This document shows positions 1-8,525 of a stretch of 64,000 nt of DNA, one piece after another. This DNA is from Campylobacter mucosalis (GTDB taxonomy: Bacteria; Campylobacterota; Campylobacteria; Campylobacterales; Campylobacteraceae). The position numbers and the translations under genes were made by a program. Under the pieces are notes generated by a model. That model was not told the origin of the DNA and made no database searches. It worked only from the letters and a program-made list of their open reading frames with translations. Position 1 is the first letter of the stretch; each line of letters begins with the position of its first letter. The stretch is taken from assembly GCF_013372205.1 (NCBI RefSeq), contig NZ_CP053831.1, positions 248,001 to 312,000 on the forward strand, written 5' to 3'.

Positions 1-516
1 TTGCAAATACTCTTGCAATTTTTCACGCATAACACTATCAAGTGCGGACAAAGGCTCATCAAGCAGTAAAATTTCGGGCGAACGCATAAGTGCACGAGCT
101 AGTGTAAGGCGTTGCTTTTGTCCGCCTGAAAGTGTGGCGATGTTGGCATTTTTTAATGAGACTAAATCCATAAGCTCTAAAAGCTCATCAGCCTTTAGTT
201 TATCGCGTTTGGCAAACATCAAATTTTGCATTACACTCATATTTTCAAAGAGTGCATAATCTTGAAACAAAAAGCCTATATTTCGCTTTTGTGGGGCTAA
301 ATTTGTATCGTTGTCAAAAAACGTTTTGCCAAAAACGCTTATGCTTCCACTTTGTGGTTGCTCAAAACCAGCAAGTAGTCTTAAAAGCGTAGTTTTGCCA
401 CTCCCGCTACTGCCATAAATGCAAACAAACTCGCCCCTTTGTATCTGCATATTAGCTTCAAGTAAAAACTCGCCATTACCGCCATTTAAGGGCTTTTTTA
501 CATCAATGCTTATCAT
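1..516 (-). CDS. modC: Molybdate ABC transporter ATP-binding protein ModC (3' end outside window)
   Basis: ATPase subunit that would energise molybdate import through a ModB permease at the inner membrane. I translated 172 residues from the ATG at 516. They contain a Walker A GSSGSGKTT (about residues 35-43), a Q-loop FLFQDY, the ABC signature LSGGQKQR, and Walker B ILLLDEP followed by the D-loop. The C-terminus lies beyond base 1. The start overlaps the end of the upstream TOBE-like gene by 14 bases, so the two are translationally coupled. The assignment to molybdate rests on the adjacent modA and ModE-like genes; the ATPase alone could serve another anion. No permease gene lies between this gene and modA. 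Confidence 0.85.
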   Translation of the reverse strand, partial: MISIDVKKPLNGGNGEFLLEANMQIQRGEFVCIYGSSGSGKTTLLRLLAGFEQPQSGSISVFGKTFFDNDTNLAPQKRNIGFLFQDYALFENMSVMQNLMFAKRDKLKADELLELMDLVSLKNANIATLSGGQKQRLTLARALMRSPEILLLDEPLSALDSVMREKLQEYLQ

Positions 517-898
517 CAAAACTACTTATGAAAATAGACGTTGATTTGATGTAGGCAAAAATTTCCTCGCCCTCTTTAAGCAAAAGCGTGGCACAAGAAT
601 CAGATGATATAATGCTCTCAAACTCATAACCAAACGAGCCAAGATGGATACAAGCGATTATCTCTCCACGCTCTATGCGTTTTATGGTGCATAAAATTTC
701 ATTTTTTACCGAGCATTCCTTAAGCCTAGAGCGTGATAAAAACACATCAGAGCTTTTAAACCCAAGTTTTACACTACTTAAAGGTTTAAGCTCTAAATTT
801 TCAAGACTTAGCATACTAAATTTGCCAATATCTGAGCTAAAAATGACATAGCTCATCTCATCTTTGCTAACGATACGCTCGACTTTTGCTTCTATCAT
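503..898 (-). CDS. Small TOBE/Mop-like protein of the molybdate operon
   Basis: A 131-residue soluble protein with no signal peptide or membrane segment. It is rich in short beta-strand-like stretches and resembles the small Mop/TOBE-like protein that sits between modA and the transporter genes in C. jejuni (Cj0302c). Such proteins bind molybdate or tungstate oxyanions or regulate the transporter. That role is inferred from position and fold type, because no diagnostic motif is visible. Its start codon overlaps the modA stop by one base and its end overlaps modC. It could also be a TOBE domain split from ModC. Confidence 0.6.
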   Translation of the reverse strand: MIEAKVERIVSKDEMSYVIFSSDIGKFSMLSLENLELKPLSSVKLGFKSSDVFLSRSRLKECSVKNEILCTIKRIERGEIIACIHLGSFGYEFESIISSDSCATLLLKEGEEIFAYIKSTSIFISSFDDKH

Positions 899-1638
899 TA
901 TTTAACGTTGTAGCCGTATTTTTTAAAGATCGTTTTTGCGTCATTAGATAGGATAAACTTATAAAATTCCACCGCTTCTTTGTTATCTCTTGAGCGAGCT
1001 AAAAGCACTATGCCTTGATCTATTGGCGAGTAGAGTTTTGTGTCGACAAATGCGTAATTCACACCCTCTTTATACTTTGACATCTTCTCATCATAAAGCG
1101 AACTAGCCGCGATAAATCCGACATCTGAAGCGCTTAAAGCCTGTGAGAGAGTTTCTGAAATTTTTTGAGCATAAACGATATTTTTTTCAACTTTATCAAA
1201 AATTTTAGCATTTTTTAGCGCCTGGATACTAGCTTTGCCGTATGGGGCGGTATTTGGATTTGCAATGCTTATGGCCTTTAAGCCCTCTACCACGTTTATG
1301 CCTTTGCTAAAATCGACATTGCGTATGCTAAACATCGCAAGCATACCCTGAGCATAAACTATCGGTTTATCTACGGCTAAATTTGCGTCATAAAGTTTTT
1401 GTGCAAAATCCATATCAGCAGACATAAAAATATCAGCAGGTGCCCCATTTTGTATCTGTGTGACAAGTCCGCCACTAGCACCAAGCGATAGCGAAACCTT
1501 GGTGTCAGGATTTTTTGCATTAAATGCTTTTATAAGTTCAGGAAAAGCGTAGGTTGTATTTGCAGCCGCAAAAACCTTTATCTCTCCGCCAAAAACACCA
1601 ATCACACTCACACAAAGTGCTAATAAAATTTTTTTCAT
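898..1638 (-). CDS. modA: Molybdate-binding periplasmic protein ModA
   Basis: Periplasmic solute-binding protein that captures molybdate (or tungstate) for the ModC transporter. It has 246 residues, the usual ModA size. A Sec signal peptide spans about residues 1-18 (KKILLALCVSVIGVFGG). It is followed by the family opening with VFAAANTTYAFPEL, then LGASGGLVTQIQNGAPADIF and SADMDFAQKL, which match the oxyanion-binding first lobe of ModA. The second lobe ends in a typical FILSNDAKTIFKKYGY. It lies one base after the ModE-like gene and overlaps the next gene by one base, so all four mod genes form one transcription unit. Confidence 0.9.
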   Translation of the reverse strand: MKKILLALCVSVIGVFGGEIKVFAAANTTYAFPELIKAFNAKNPDTKVSLSLGASGGLVTQIQNGAPADIFMSADMDFAQKLYDANLAVDKPIVYAQGMLAMFSIRNVDFSKGINVVEGLKAISIANPNTAPYGKASIQALKNAKIFDKVEKNIVYAQKISETLSQALSASDVGFIAASSLYDEKMSKYKEGVNYAFVDTKLYSPIDQGIVLLARSRDNKEAVEFYKFILSNDAKTIFKKYGYNVK

Positions 1639-1639
1639 C

Positions 1640-2428
1640 TCATACTCCTATTATGATATTATTTGGTTCTACAATCGCTTTTAATCTATCGCCCACGCCA
1701 ATTTTCAGGCTCATAACACTCTCTTTGCTTATAACAGAACTTATAGTCTGTCCAGCACCAAGCGACAGCACTACTTCAGCACTAACGGCTCCGATTTTTA
1801 CAGATATCGCTTCGCCTATGAGTTGATTTTGTGTGCTAAGAGTAAATTTGTCATCATTAGACGCTAACATAACAGCAGGTGCTTTAAATATAAATACAGC
1901 CCTCATTCCCTCTTTTAAATCAAGCTCTTTTTGGCTATGTAGTGTAATGGTGGCGTTTAGTAGCTCTCCACTTTGCAGTTTGCCAGTAATTTGGGAATTT
2001 ACAGCACCCTCTTTTATCTTTACTATCTCGCAATTTAGCTGATTTCTAGCGCTAAGGCTTGGTTTTAGGCGACTTAAATTTATGACGTCCGCTTCAACCA
2101 AATCAACTTCTTTGCAAATTTTTGCCAAGAAATCCCTTTGTGCACCAAGCAAAGTGTCATAAATTTGCACCATTTTTTTGCCATATTCGCTTAGCCCAGA
2201 TCCGCTATTTTTCTTATTTCCGTCCGTTCTTATGATGAGCGGTTTATCGCTTTTGTTGTTTATAATATCTAGGCTATCCCAAGCGTTTTTATAAGATATG
2301 CCAAGCATTTGAGCTGCTTTTGTTATCGACTTTGTTTCATCTACTGCCTTTAGTAAGCTTATGTGTTTGCTAAGTATCTCAAGCCCACTTGGAAAAAGTA
2401 GCTCCAAATTTACATCTGCTTTCAACAA
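1640..2428 (-). CDS. modE: ModE-like molybdate-responsive regulator
   Basis: A 262-residue protein. Its N-terminal winged helix is of the LysR/ModE type (about residues 10-80, with ITKAAQMLGISYKNAWDSL as the recognition region). Two Mop/TOBE repeats follow (about 125-190 and 195-260), each beginning LSxxNQL and containing GAV. ModE proteins bind molybdate through these repeats and then repress the transporter operon. The first codon is a TTG at 2428 behind an AAAAAGGGG ribosome-binding stretch, and I see no better in-frame ATG. It is the first gene of the mod operon and diverges from mlaA, so the 142-base gap at 2429-2570 should hold its operator. I did not identify a clear palindrome there. 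Confidence 0.85.
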   Translation of the reverse strand: MLKADVNLELLFPSGLEILSKHISLLKAVDETKSITKAAQMLGISYKNAWDSLDIINNKSDKPLIIRTDGNKKNSGSGLSEYGKKMVQIYDTLLGAQRDFLAKICKEVDLVEADVINLSRLKPSLSARNQLNCEIVKIKEGAVNSQITGKLQSGELLNATITLHSQKELDLKEGMRAVFIFKAPAVMLASNDDKFTLSTQNQLIGEAISVKIGAVSAEVVLSLGAGQTISSVISKESVMSLKIGVGDRLKAIVEPNNIIIGV

Positions 2429-2570
2429 TGCCCCTTTTTATTGATATTATATAAATAAATAATTTTGTAAGTATAAATAAAAATATATATAATTTAGCTT
2501 AAAATTTTAATCGAATTAAAAGTTTTTTATCTGTAAAATCAACGACTAAATTTATAAATTTAAGGCATTT

Positions 2571-3257
2571 ATGAGATATTTTTTAGCGATTATTTTTAGT
2601 CTAACTATCGTATTTGCACAAACAGATGAGTTTGAAGATGAGTTTGATAAGAAGGAAATTTTTGACCCACTAAGTGGTTACAACCGCGTAATGACAAGTA
2701 TAAATGACACGATCTACACATACATTTTTGACCCTGTTTTAGATGGATATAGGTGGCTTGTGCCACAAGAGGGCAGGGAGGCGATAGCAAATATATTTGA
2801 TAATGCCCTTTATCCATTAAGGCTTATAAATAATCTTTTGCAGTTTAAATTTCAAAACGCGGGTGAAGAGACGCTAAGGTTTGTGGCAAATACTATAGTT
2901 GGGTTTGCTGGTGTTAGTGATGTTGCTACAAAATACTATAAAATTCCACGCCACGATGAGGATTTTGGTCAAACGCTTGGATATTGGGGCGTGGGCAGCG
3001 GATTTCACATAGTTTGGCCTATATTTGGCCCGTCAAATTTAAGGGATACTTTTGGTATGGTTGGTGACTATTTTAGCAAACCTACAAGCTACATAGAGCC
3101 AGAAACGCTAGAACTTGCCGTAAAAACATTTGATGAAACAAACTCAAAGTCCCTAAGCTCAATGTCATACAAGCAACTAAAAAAGGACGCTATCGACTTA
3201 TATCCGTTTTTACGCGACACGTACGAGCAAAGACGAAACCACCTAATAAAGGAATAA
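2571..3257 (+). CDS. mlaA: MlaA/VacJ family protein (outer-membrane lipid asymmetry)
   Basis: Outer-membrane component of the Mla phospholipid transport pathway, which removes misplaced phospholipids from the outer leaflet. The 228 residues show the VacJ core: FDPLSGYNRVMTSINDTIY (about 30-50), then NLLQFKFQNAGEETLRFVANT, GFGQTLG-like sequence and FGPSNLRDTFGMVGDYF. A signal peptide (RYFLAIIFSLTIVFA) is present. There is no cysteine at its end, so this is not the lipoprotein seen in enterobacteria. It is followed after one base by mlaC and then the RND gene, the order found in C. jejuni Cj1371-Cj1373. Confidence 0.88.
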   Translation: MRYFLAIIFSLTIVFAQTDEFEDEFDKKEIFDPLSGYNRVMTSINDTIYTYIFDPVLDGYRWLVPQEGREAIANIFDNALYPLRLINNLLQFKFQNAGEETLRFVANTIVGFAGVSDVATKYYKIPRHDEDFGQTLGYWGVGSGFHIVWPIFGPSNLRDTFGMVGDYFSKPTSYIEPETLELAVKTFDETNSKSLSSMSYKQLKKDAIDLYPFLRDTYEQRRNHLIKE

Positions 3258-3258
3258 A

Positions 3259-3849
3259 ATGAAAATTTTAAAGATTTTACTCTCATTTTGCCTTTTTGCA
3301 AATATGCTTTTTGCCCTATCAAAAGATGAGATAAAAAGTGTCGTTGAAGCAAAAACAGATGAGGCGATAAAAATTTTAACAACCAAAGAGCTAAGTAGTG
3401 AGCAAAAAACAACTCAGCTTTTTGCCATATTTGACCCACTTTTTGACTACAAGCAGATGGCAAAAATTAGCCTTGGTAAAAAATTTAACGCCCTTACGCC
3501 AGGCGAACAAGATGAGTTTAGCAAGGCATTTGAGCAAAAGTTAAAAGCCTCATATATCGACAAACTACTAAGCTATACCGATCAAAAAATCATCATAAAA
3601 GAACAGACCCAACCACAGTCAAATCGCGTCTTTTTAAACTCAGAACTAATTAGTAACGCAAACAAATATGAGTTTGTGTATAAATTTTATAATTCAAATG
3701 ATAACTGGCTGATTTATGACATAGAGATGATCGGCGTTAGCTTGATACAGACGTATAGAAGTCAGTTTGCTGATATGCTTGAGAGTGCTGATTTTGCAAC
3801 GCTTATGAAAAAACTAAACGAAACAGCACCTCTAAAAGTTGATAATTGA
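3259..3849 (+). CDS. mlaC: MlaC/Ttg2D family periplasmic lipid-binding protein
   Basis: A 196-residue exported protein of the MlaC (Tgt2/Ttg2D) family that ferries phospholipid through the periplasm. The signal peptide is residues 1-19 (ILLSFCLFANMLFA). The family signature FDYKQMAKISLGKKFNALTP lies near residues 67-86, followed by a conserved F-KAFEQKLKASYIDKL helix and the IEMIGVSLIQTYRSQF C-terminal strand and helix. It sits one base after mlaA and overlaps the RND permease by four bases, suggesting coupled translation and a shared envelope-lipid role. Confidence 0.88.
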   Translation: MKILKILLSFCLFANMLFALSKDEIKSVVEAKTDEAIKILTTKELSSEQKTTQLFAIFDPLFDYKQMAKISLGKKFNALTPGEQDEFSKAFEQKLKASYIDKLLSYTDQKIIIKEQTQPQSNRVFLNSELISNANKYEFVYKFYNSNDNWLIYDIEMIGVSLIQTYRSQFADMLESADFATLMKKLNETAPLKVDN

Positions 3850-6263
3850 AACGAGCTTTTAAAATTTTACTAGGCTTTAGTAGGTCTATTTTAGCGGTTG
3901 TTTTTACGCTCACAATTGCGCTTGGCTACTTTAGCACGAAGCTAGAGGTTGATGCCTCTTCAGAAACTTTGCTGTTAGAAAATGACAAAGATTTAGCGAT
4001 TTGGCGAGATGTTATAGATAGATACGCCTCGTCAAATTTTTTAGTTGTTACATACACTCCAAAAGATGATCTGTTTTCAAAAAATAGCCTTGAGCTAATT
4101 GAAAATTTAAGCAACGAACTAGCCAAAAATGAACTTGTACAAAACGTCATAAACATCACAAATGTTCCGCTTTTAAAAAGCGTAAAGGGCGGACTAACTG
4201 GCATACTAGATCACACGCCAACACTTAAAGATGCCGACATAAACGTTAGTTTAGCAAAGTTAGAGTTTGCCACAAGTCCGATTTATAGCTCAAATTTAAT
4301 AAGTAAAGATTTAAAAACAACAGCAATAGTTTTAAATTTAAAAGAGGATAAAAAATATATCGAGCTTTTAAACCACAGAAATAGTTTGCTAAAACAAAAC
4401 AGCGATCAAAAACAGCTAGAAAAGGTCAAAGATGAGTTAAAGGCTTATAGGGACGAGCTACGCATTAAAGAGCATAACGGGCTTGAAAATATAAAGCAAA
4501 CCATACAAAAATTTAAAAATGAGCAAAATGAGCTATTTTTAGGTGGCGCACAAATGATCGCTGATGATATGATAAGCTTTGTAAAAAGTGATCTTTACAC
4601 GTATGGCGTTAGTGTTGCTCTGCTACTTGCATTTAGTCTTTGGCTCTTTTTTAGGCAGATCATTTGGATTGTTTTGCCTATTTTTATATGCGTTGTAAGC
4701 GTGATTTTTTCAAGCGGACTTTTTGGACTTTTTGGCTGGGAGATTACGGTTATTAGCTCAAACTACATAGCTTTAGTGCTAATTATAACCATATCAGTAG
4801 TAATCCACCTAACCGTCACATATAGAGAAATTTACACAAAACACCCCAAATTTAGCCAAAAAGCACTAGTTTATCTAACCCTAAGAGATAAGGCAAGTCC
4901 TAGTTTTTGGGCGATTTTTACTACGATTGTGGGCTTTGCTTCACTTGCTAGTGCTGATATTAAGCCTGTTATTATGCTTGGCGTGATGATGAGTGCTGGA
5001 ATTTTTATATCGCTTATTTTGGCATTTGTTTTATTTGGAGCGATACTTGTAAGTTTTAACAAAATAGCGCCCGTTAGGACATTTGAAAGTAGCTTTAGCT
5101 TTACTAAAAAATGTGCAGATTTTGCGATTTTAAAGCCAAAATTTGTCTATGTTGCGTGTGTTGTGTGCGTTGTGTTTGGGGCTTATGGCATTAGTCAGCT
5201 TAAGGTTGAAAATAGCTTTATTGGCTACTTTAAGAAAAATACTCAAATCAGACAAGGTATGCAAGTTATCGATGAAAATTTGGGCGGAACTGTGCCTGTT
5301 GATGTCATCATAAAATTTAAAGATAACAAAGAGCAACCACAAAAAAGCACAGATGAGTTTGAAAATGAATTTGAGCAAATTTCAAACGATGAAAAATACT
5401 GGTTTAATAGCTATCGCACAAGGGTTGCAGAAAAAACCCACGAATATCTAAAAAATAAAAATTTCGTAGGCTCTGTTGGCTCACTAGCTACTCTAACAGC
5501 CATTATAAGGGAGCTAAACGATGGCAAAGTCGATGACTTTTTGCTATCTGCGATGTATGAAAAACTCCCAAAACAATACAAAGACATACTTCTAAGCCCC
5601 TATGTAAATATTAAGGCAGATGAGCTTAGATTTGCTTTGCGTATTAAAGATAGCGATGAAAATTTACGCCGAGATAGATTTTTAAAAGAGATAAAATCTG
5701 AGCTAAATGAAATTTTAAAAGATGATAACGTAGAAGTTAGCGTTGTTGGTATGATGGTGCTTTATAATAATATGCTTTTAAATTTAGTAAGCTCTCAATT
5801 TGATAGTTTTGGCATCAGTGTTGCGATACTCTTTGTGCTGTTTTGTTTGATTTTTAAAAGCATCAAATTAGCTTTGATAGCTATTATTACGAATTTAATC
5901 CCGCTTTGCGTTTTATTTGGCACAATGGGAATTTTTGGCATACCGCTTGATGTGATGAGTATTACGATAGCCGCGATAAGCATAGGTATCGGTGTTGATG
6001 ATATTATACACTACCTTCATCGCTTTAGACACGAGCTATCGTCAAAAAGCATTAAAGAGGCTATTAAAGCAAGTCACGCAAGTATTGGATACGCGATGTA
6101 TTATACTTCGTTTGCGATATTTTTGGGCTTTAGTGTGATGATGAGTAGCAACTTTATACCAACGATATATTTTGGACTTTTAACTGATATGGTAATGGCT
6201 TTAATGCTACTTTCAGCACTTGTGATACTACCTAGACTTTTAATAGGATTTTATAAAAAATGA
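3846..6263 (+). CDS. RND/MMPL-family inner-membrane transporter
   Basis: An 805-residue RND-superfamily protein with a duplicated architecture. One N-terminal membrane helix is followed by a periplasmic loop (about 35-245), five helices with a sterol-sensing-domain look (about 250-400), a second helix and loop (about 430-620), and five more helices to the end. Translation starts from a TTG at 3846 that overlaps the mlaC stop by four bases. C. jejuni has the same gene after mlaC (Cj1373). The linkage suggests it moves lipids or hopanoid-like molecules between membranes in place of a classical MlaFEDB complex. That substrate is inference; no sequence motif names it. Confidence 0.75.
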   Translation: MKRAFKILLGFSRSILAVVFTLTIALGYFSTKLEVDASSETLLLENDKDLAIWRDVIDRYASSNFLVVTYTPKDDLFSKNSLELIENLSNELAKNELVQNVINITNVPLLKSVKGGLTGILDHTPTLKDADINVSLAKLEFATSPIYSSNLISKDLKTTAIVLNLKEDKKYIELLNHRNSLLKQNSDQKQLEKVKDELKAYRDELRIKEHNGLENIKQTIQKFKNEQNELFLGGAQMIADDMISFVKSDLYTYGVSVALLLAFSLWLFFRQIIWIVLPIFICVVSVIFSSGLFGLFGWEITVISSNYIALVLIITISVVIHLTVTYREIYTKHPKFSQKALVYLTLRDKASPSFWAIFTTIVGFASLASADIKPVIMLGVMMSAGIFISLILAFVLFGAILVSFNKIAPVRTFESSFSFTKKCADFAILKPKFVYVACVVCVVFGAYGISQLKVENSFIGYFKKNTQIRQGMQVIDENLGGTVPVDVIIKFKDNKEQPQKSTDEFENEFEQISNDEKYWFNSYRTRVAEKTHEYLKNKNFVGSVGSLATLTAIIRELNDGKVDDFLLSAMYEKLPKQYKDILLSPYVNIKADELRFALRIKDSDENLRRDRFLKEIKSELNEILKDDNVEVSVVGMMVLYNNMLLNLVSSQFDSFGISVAILFVLFCLIFKSIKLALIAIITNLIPLCVLFGTMGIFGIPLDVMSITIAAISIGIGVDDIIHYLHRFRHELSSKSIKEAIKASHASIGYAMYYTSFAIFLGFSVMMSSNFIPTIYFGLLTDMVMALMLLSALVILPRLLIGFYKK

Positions 6264-7348
6264 ACGAAATAGAGCTAAAAAAACAAGGCAAGATAAAACG
6301 CCTAACAAATGCCACGTTTAAATTTGATGAGCGGATAAGAGAGGGTTTTTTTACGGCTGAGTATTTTTTAAAGGTGCAAAAAATAGTAACCCAAAATAAC
6401 CTAGCAAGTGACGTTACTATGCAGTGGTTTACTCGTGTTGAGGGTGCTATGTTGTGTGGTATAGATGAGGCGATAGCACTCATTTATACATTTGCAAAAG
6501 AGCCAGAAAGCCTTGAAATTTACGCTTTAAATGACGGCGATATCATTAGCTCTTGTGAGCCAGTACTAAAAGTAAGAGGCAAATATGAAAATTTTGGCTT
6601 TTTAGAAAACGCCATAGACGCTGTTTTGGCACGTAGAAGCTCGGTTGCTACAAACGCTATGCGGGTATTAAAAGCAGCAAATGGCAAATGTGTATTCTCT
6701 ATGGCTGACAGGCAAGATGACATTGCTACGCAAATTGGCGATGGATACGCAAGTTTTATAGCGGGTATTACCAAAGTAGCTACCGACGCACAGGGGCTTT
6801 GGTGGGGAGGCAAAGGCTCTGGGACTATGCCACACGCACTCATACAAATTTGCGGTGGCGATATAGTTAAGGCTTGTGAGCTTTATTTACAAACCTTTAA
6901 AGACGAGCCTATAACGGCACTTGTTGATTATAACAACGACGTTATCACAGATGCTTTAAGGGTTGCACGTGCGTTTGATAAAAAGCTTAATGCTGTAAGA
7001 GTAGATACATCTAAAAATTTAATAGATAGGTATTTTTTAGATAAAGACACTAGCGGTTTTGATCCGCACGGAGTATGCAAGGAGCTTATTTTTGCACTTA
7101 GAAATGCACTGGATGAAAATGGTTTTAAGCATGTTAAAATCGTTGTTAGCTCAGGATTTGAACCTCAAAAAATAGCAGAGTTTGAGACGCACAAAACGCC
7201 AGTTGATGTTTATGGCGTGGGTAGCTATCTAACGCAAAATACAACCTGCGGTTTTACAGGCGATTTAGTAGAGTTAAACGGCAAAGATGAAGCGAAATTT
7301 GGACGCAAAAATATAATATCTAAACGACTAGAAAAAGTAACCTTTTAA
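6260..7348 (+). CDS. pncB: Nicotinate phosphoribosyltransferase
   Basis: Joins nicotinate with PRPP to give nicotinate mononucleotide in NAD salvage, in the cytoplasm. The 362 residues match the short archaeal/epsilonproteobacterial type II family. Features are an N-terminal half with ARRSSVATNAMRVLKAANGK, the ADRQDD loop, the WWGGKGSGTMPHALIQ phosphate-binding and base-binding segment, and a C-terminal VVSSGFEPQKIAEFE followed by the GVGSYL phosphate loop. The start overlaps the RND gene stop by four bases, so it is transcribed with the mla genes although the pathways are unrelated. Confidence 0.85.
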   Translation: MNEIELKKQGKIKRLTNATFKFDERIREGFFTAEYFLKVQKIVTQNNLASDVTMQWFTRVEGAMLCGIDEAIALIYTFAKEPESLEIYALNDGDIISSCEPVLKVRGKYENFGFLENAIDAVLARRSSVATNAMRVLKAANGKCVFSMADRQDDIATQIGDGYASFIAGITKVATDAQGLWWGGKGSGTMPHALIQICGGDIVKACELYLQTFKDEPITALVDYNNDVITDALRVARAFDKKLNAVRVDTSKNLIDRYFLDKDTSGFDPHGVCKELIFALRNALDENGFKHVKIVVSSGFEPQKIAEFETHKTPVDVYGVGSYLTQNTTCGFTGDLVELNGKDEAKFGRKNIISKRLEKVTF

Positions 7349-7389
7349 CTTTAGTAATTTTTAGCTAAAATACGCCAAAAGGATAAATT

Positions 7390-8259
7390 TTGAAGCATTT
7401 TAAACAAATTGATGTCGCACACTCACCAGACGCTGACGATATTTTTATGTATATGGCTATAAAATTTGGCTGGGTTAGCTCAGAGTGGCTTAGATTTTTT
7501 AACACCGCACTTGATATACAGACCTTAAACGATGAAGCATTAAAAGGCACATACACTGCCACAGCGATTAGTTTTGCACTCTATCCGCTCATAAAAGACG
7601 ACTACGCACTTTTACGCACGGCGGTTAGCTTTGGTAATGGCTATGGGCCAAAACTTATAAAGAAAAAAGGCAAAGTTTTAAAGCGAAATTTCAAAGTCGC
7701 CCTTTCAGGAAAACACACTACAAACGCACTTCTTTTTCGTATCGCATACCCTGATGCTCGCATAGTTTATAAGAATTTTTTAGAGATTGAAAACGCTGTT
7801 TTAAGTGATGAGGTTGATGCTGGTGTGCTTATACACGAGAGTATTTTAGAGTTTTCAGACCAGCTTTGCGTCGAGCGTGAAATTTGGGATATTTGGTGTG
7901 ATTTGGCTGGAGAGATACCTTTGCCACTTGGCGGTATGGCGTTACGTAGAAGTTTGCCATTAACTGACGCCATTGAAACTGAGCGAGTTTTGACCGAGGC
8001 TGTTAGGATCGCGACCGCACACAAGCCATTTTTATCGCATATGCTAATGGAGCGAAATTTAATCAGAGTCGATAAGCAAAAACTAAAAACCTATCTAAAT
8101 ATGTATGCAAACGAAAGCTCAATCACAATGGACGAAACGGCGATAAAGTCTCTAAACGCTCTATTTGAGCTAGGCTATAAGCATAAATTTTACCCTGAGC
8201 TTTTAGACGCAAATGACTTTTTTATACCCACAGAGTATAACAAAGTAAGGTTTAGCTAA
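7390..8259 (+). CDS. mqnD: 1,4-dihydroxy-6-naphthoate synthase MqnD (futalosine menaquinone pathway)
   Basis: Catalyses a late step of menaquinone synthesis by the futalosine route: conversion of cyclic dehypoxanthine futalosine to 1,4-dihydroxy-6-naphthoate. The 289 residues open with the family motif AHSPDADDIFMYMAI (about 10-24). They continue with a periplasmic-binding-protein-like fold: YALLRTAVSFGNGYGPKLI, then VDAGVLIHES and LPLGGMALRRSL. The start is a TTG at 7390 with AAAAGGA just upstream. Epsilonproteobacteria use only this menaquinone route, which fits. The stop overlaps the fliQ ATG as TAATG. Confidence 0.88.
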   Translation: MKHFKQIDVAHSPDADDIFMYMAIKFGWVSSEWLRFFNTALDIQTLNDEALKGTYTATAISFALYPLIKDDYALLRTAVSFGNGYGPKLIKKKGKVLKRNFKVALSGKHTTNALLFRIAYPDARIVYKNFLEIENAVLSDEVDAGVLIHESILEFSDQLCVEREIWDIWCDLAGEIPLPLGGMALRRSLPLTDAIETERVLTEAVRIATAHKPFLSHMLMERNLIRVDKQKLKTYLNMYANESSITMDETAIKSLNALFELGYKHKFYPELLDANDFFIPTEYNKVRFS

Positions 8260-8525
8260 TGCAAAGCACACTCGTTTCGCTTGGTGTTGAAACATTTAAG
8301 GTAGCCCTTTATTTAAGCCTACCAATGTTGCTAAGTGGGCTAATTGCTGGTCTTTTAATCTCTATCTTTCAAGCCACGACACAGATAAACGAAACCACGC
8401 TAAGCTTCGTGCCAAAAATCATCTTAGTTGTCGTAGTCATCATCTTTTTAATGCCTTGGATGGTTACGATGATGAGCGAATTTACCATAAAAATGATAGA
8501 GATGATACCTGAGTTTATAAAATGA
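8259..8525 (+). CDS. fliQ: Flagellar type III export protein FliQ
   Basis: An 88-residue inner-membrane component of the flagellar export gate, assembled with FliP and FliR. It has two hydrophobic helices (about 15-35 and 50-72) separated by the conserved FQATTQINETTLSFVPKI loop, exactly the FliQ pattern and length. It overlaps mqnD upstream by one base and murB downstream by four bases. The fliQ-murB pair is also found in C. jejuni (Cj1675-Cj1676), supporting the assignment. Confidence 0.95.
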   Translation: MQSTLVSLGVETFKVALYLSLPMLLSGLIAGLLISIFQATTQINETTLSFVPKIILVVVVIIFLMPWMVTMMSEFTIKMIEMIPEFIK

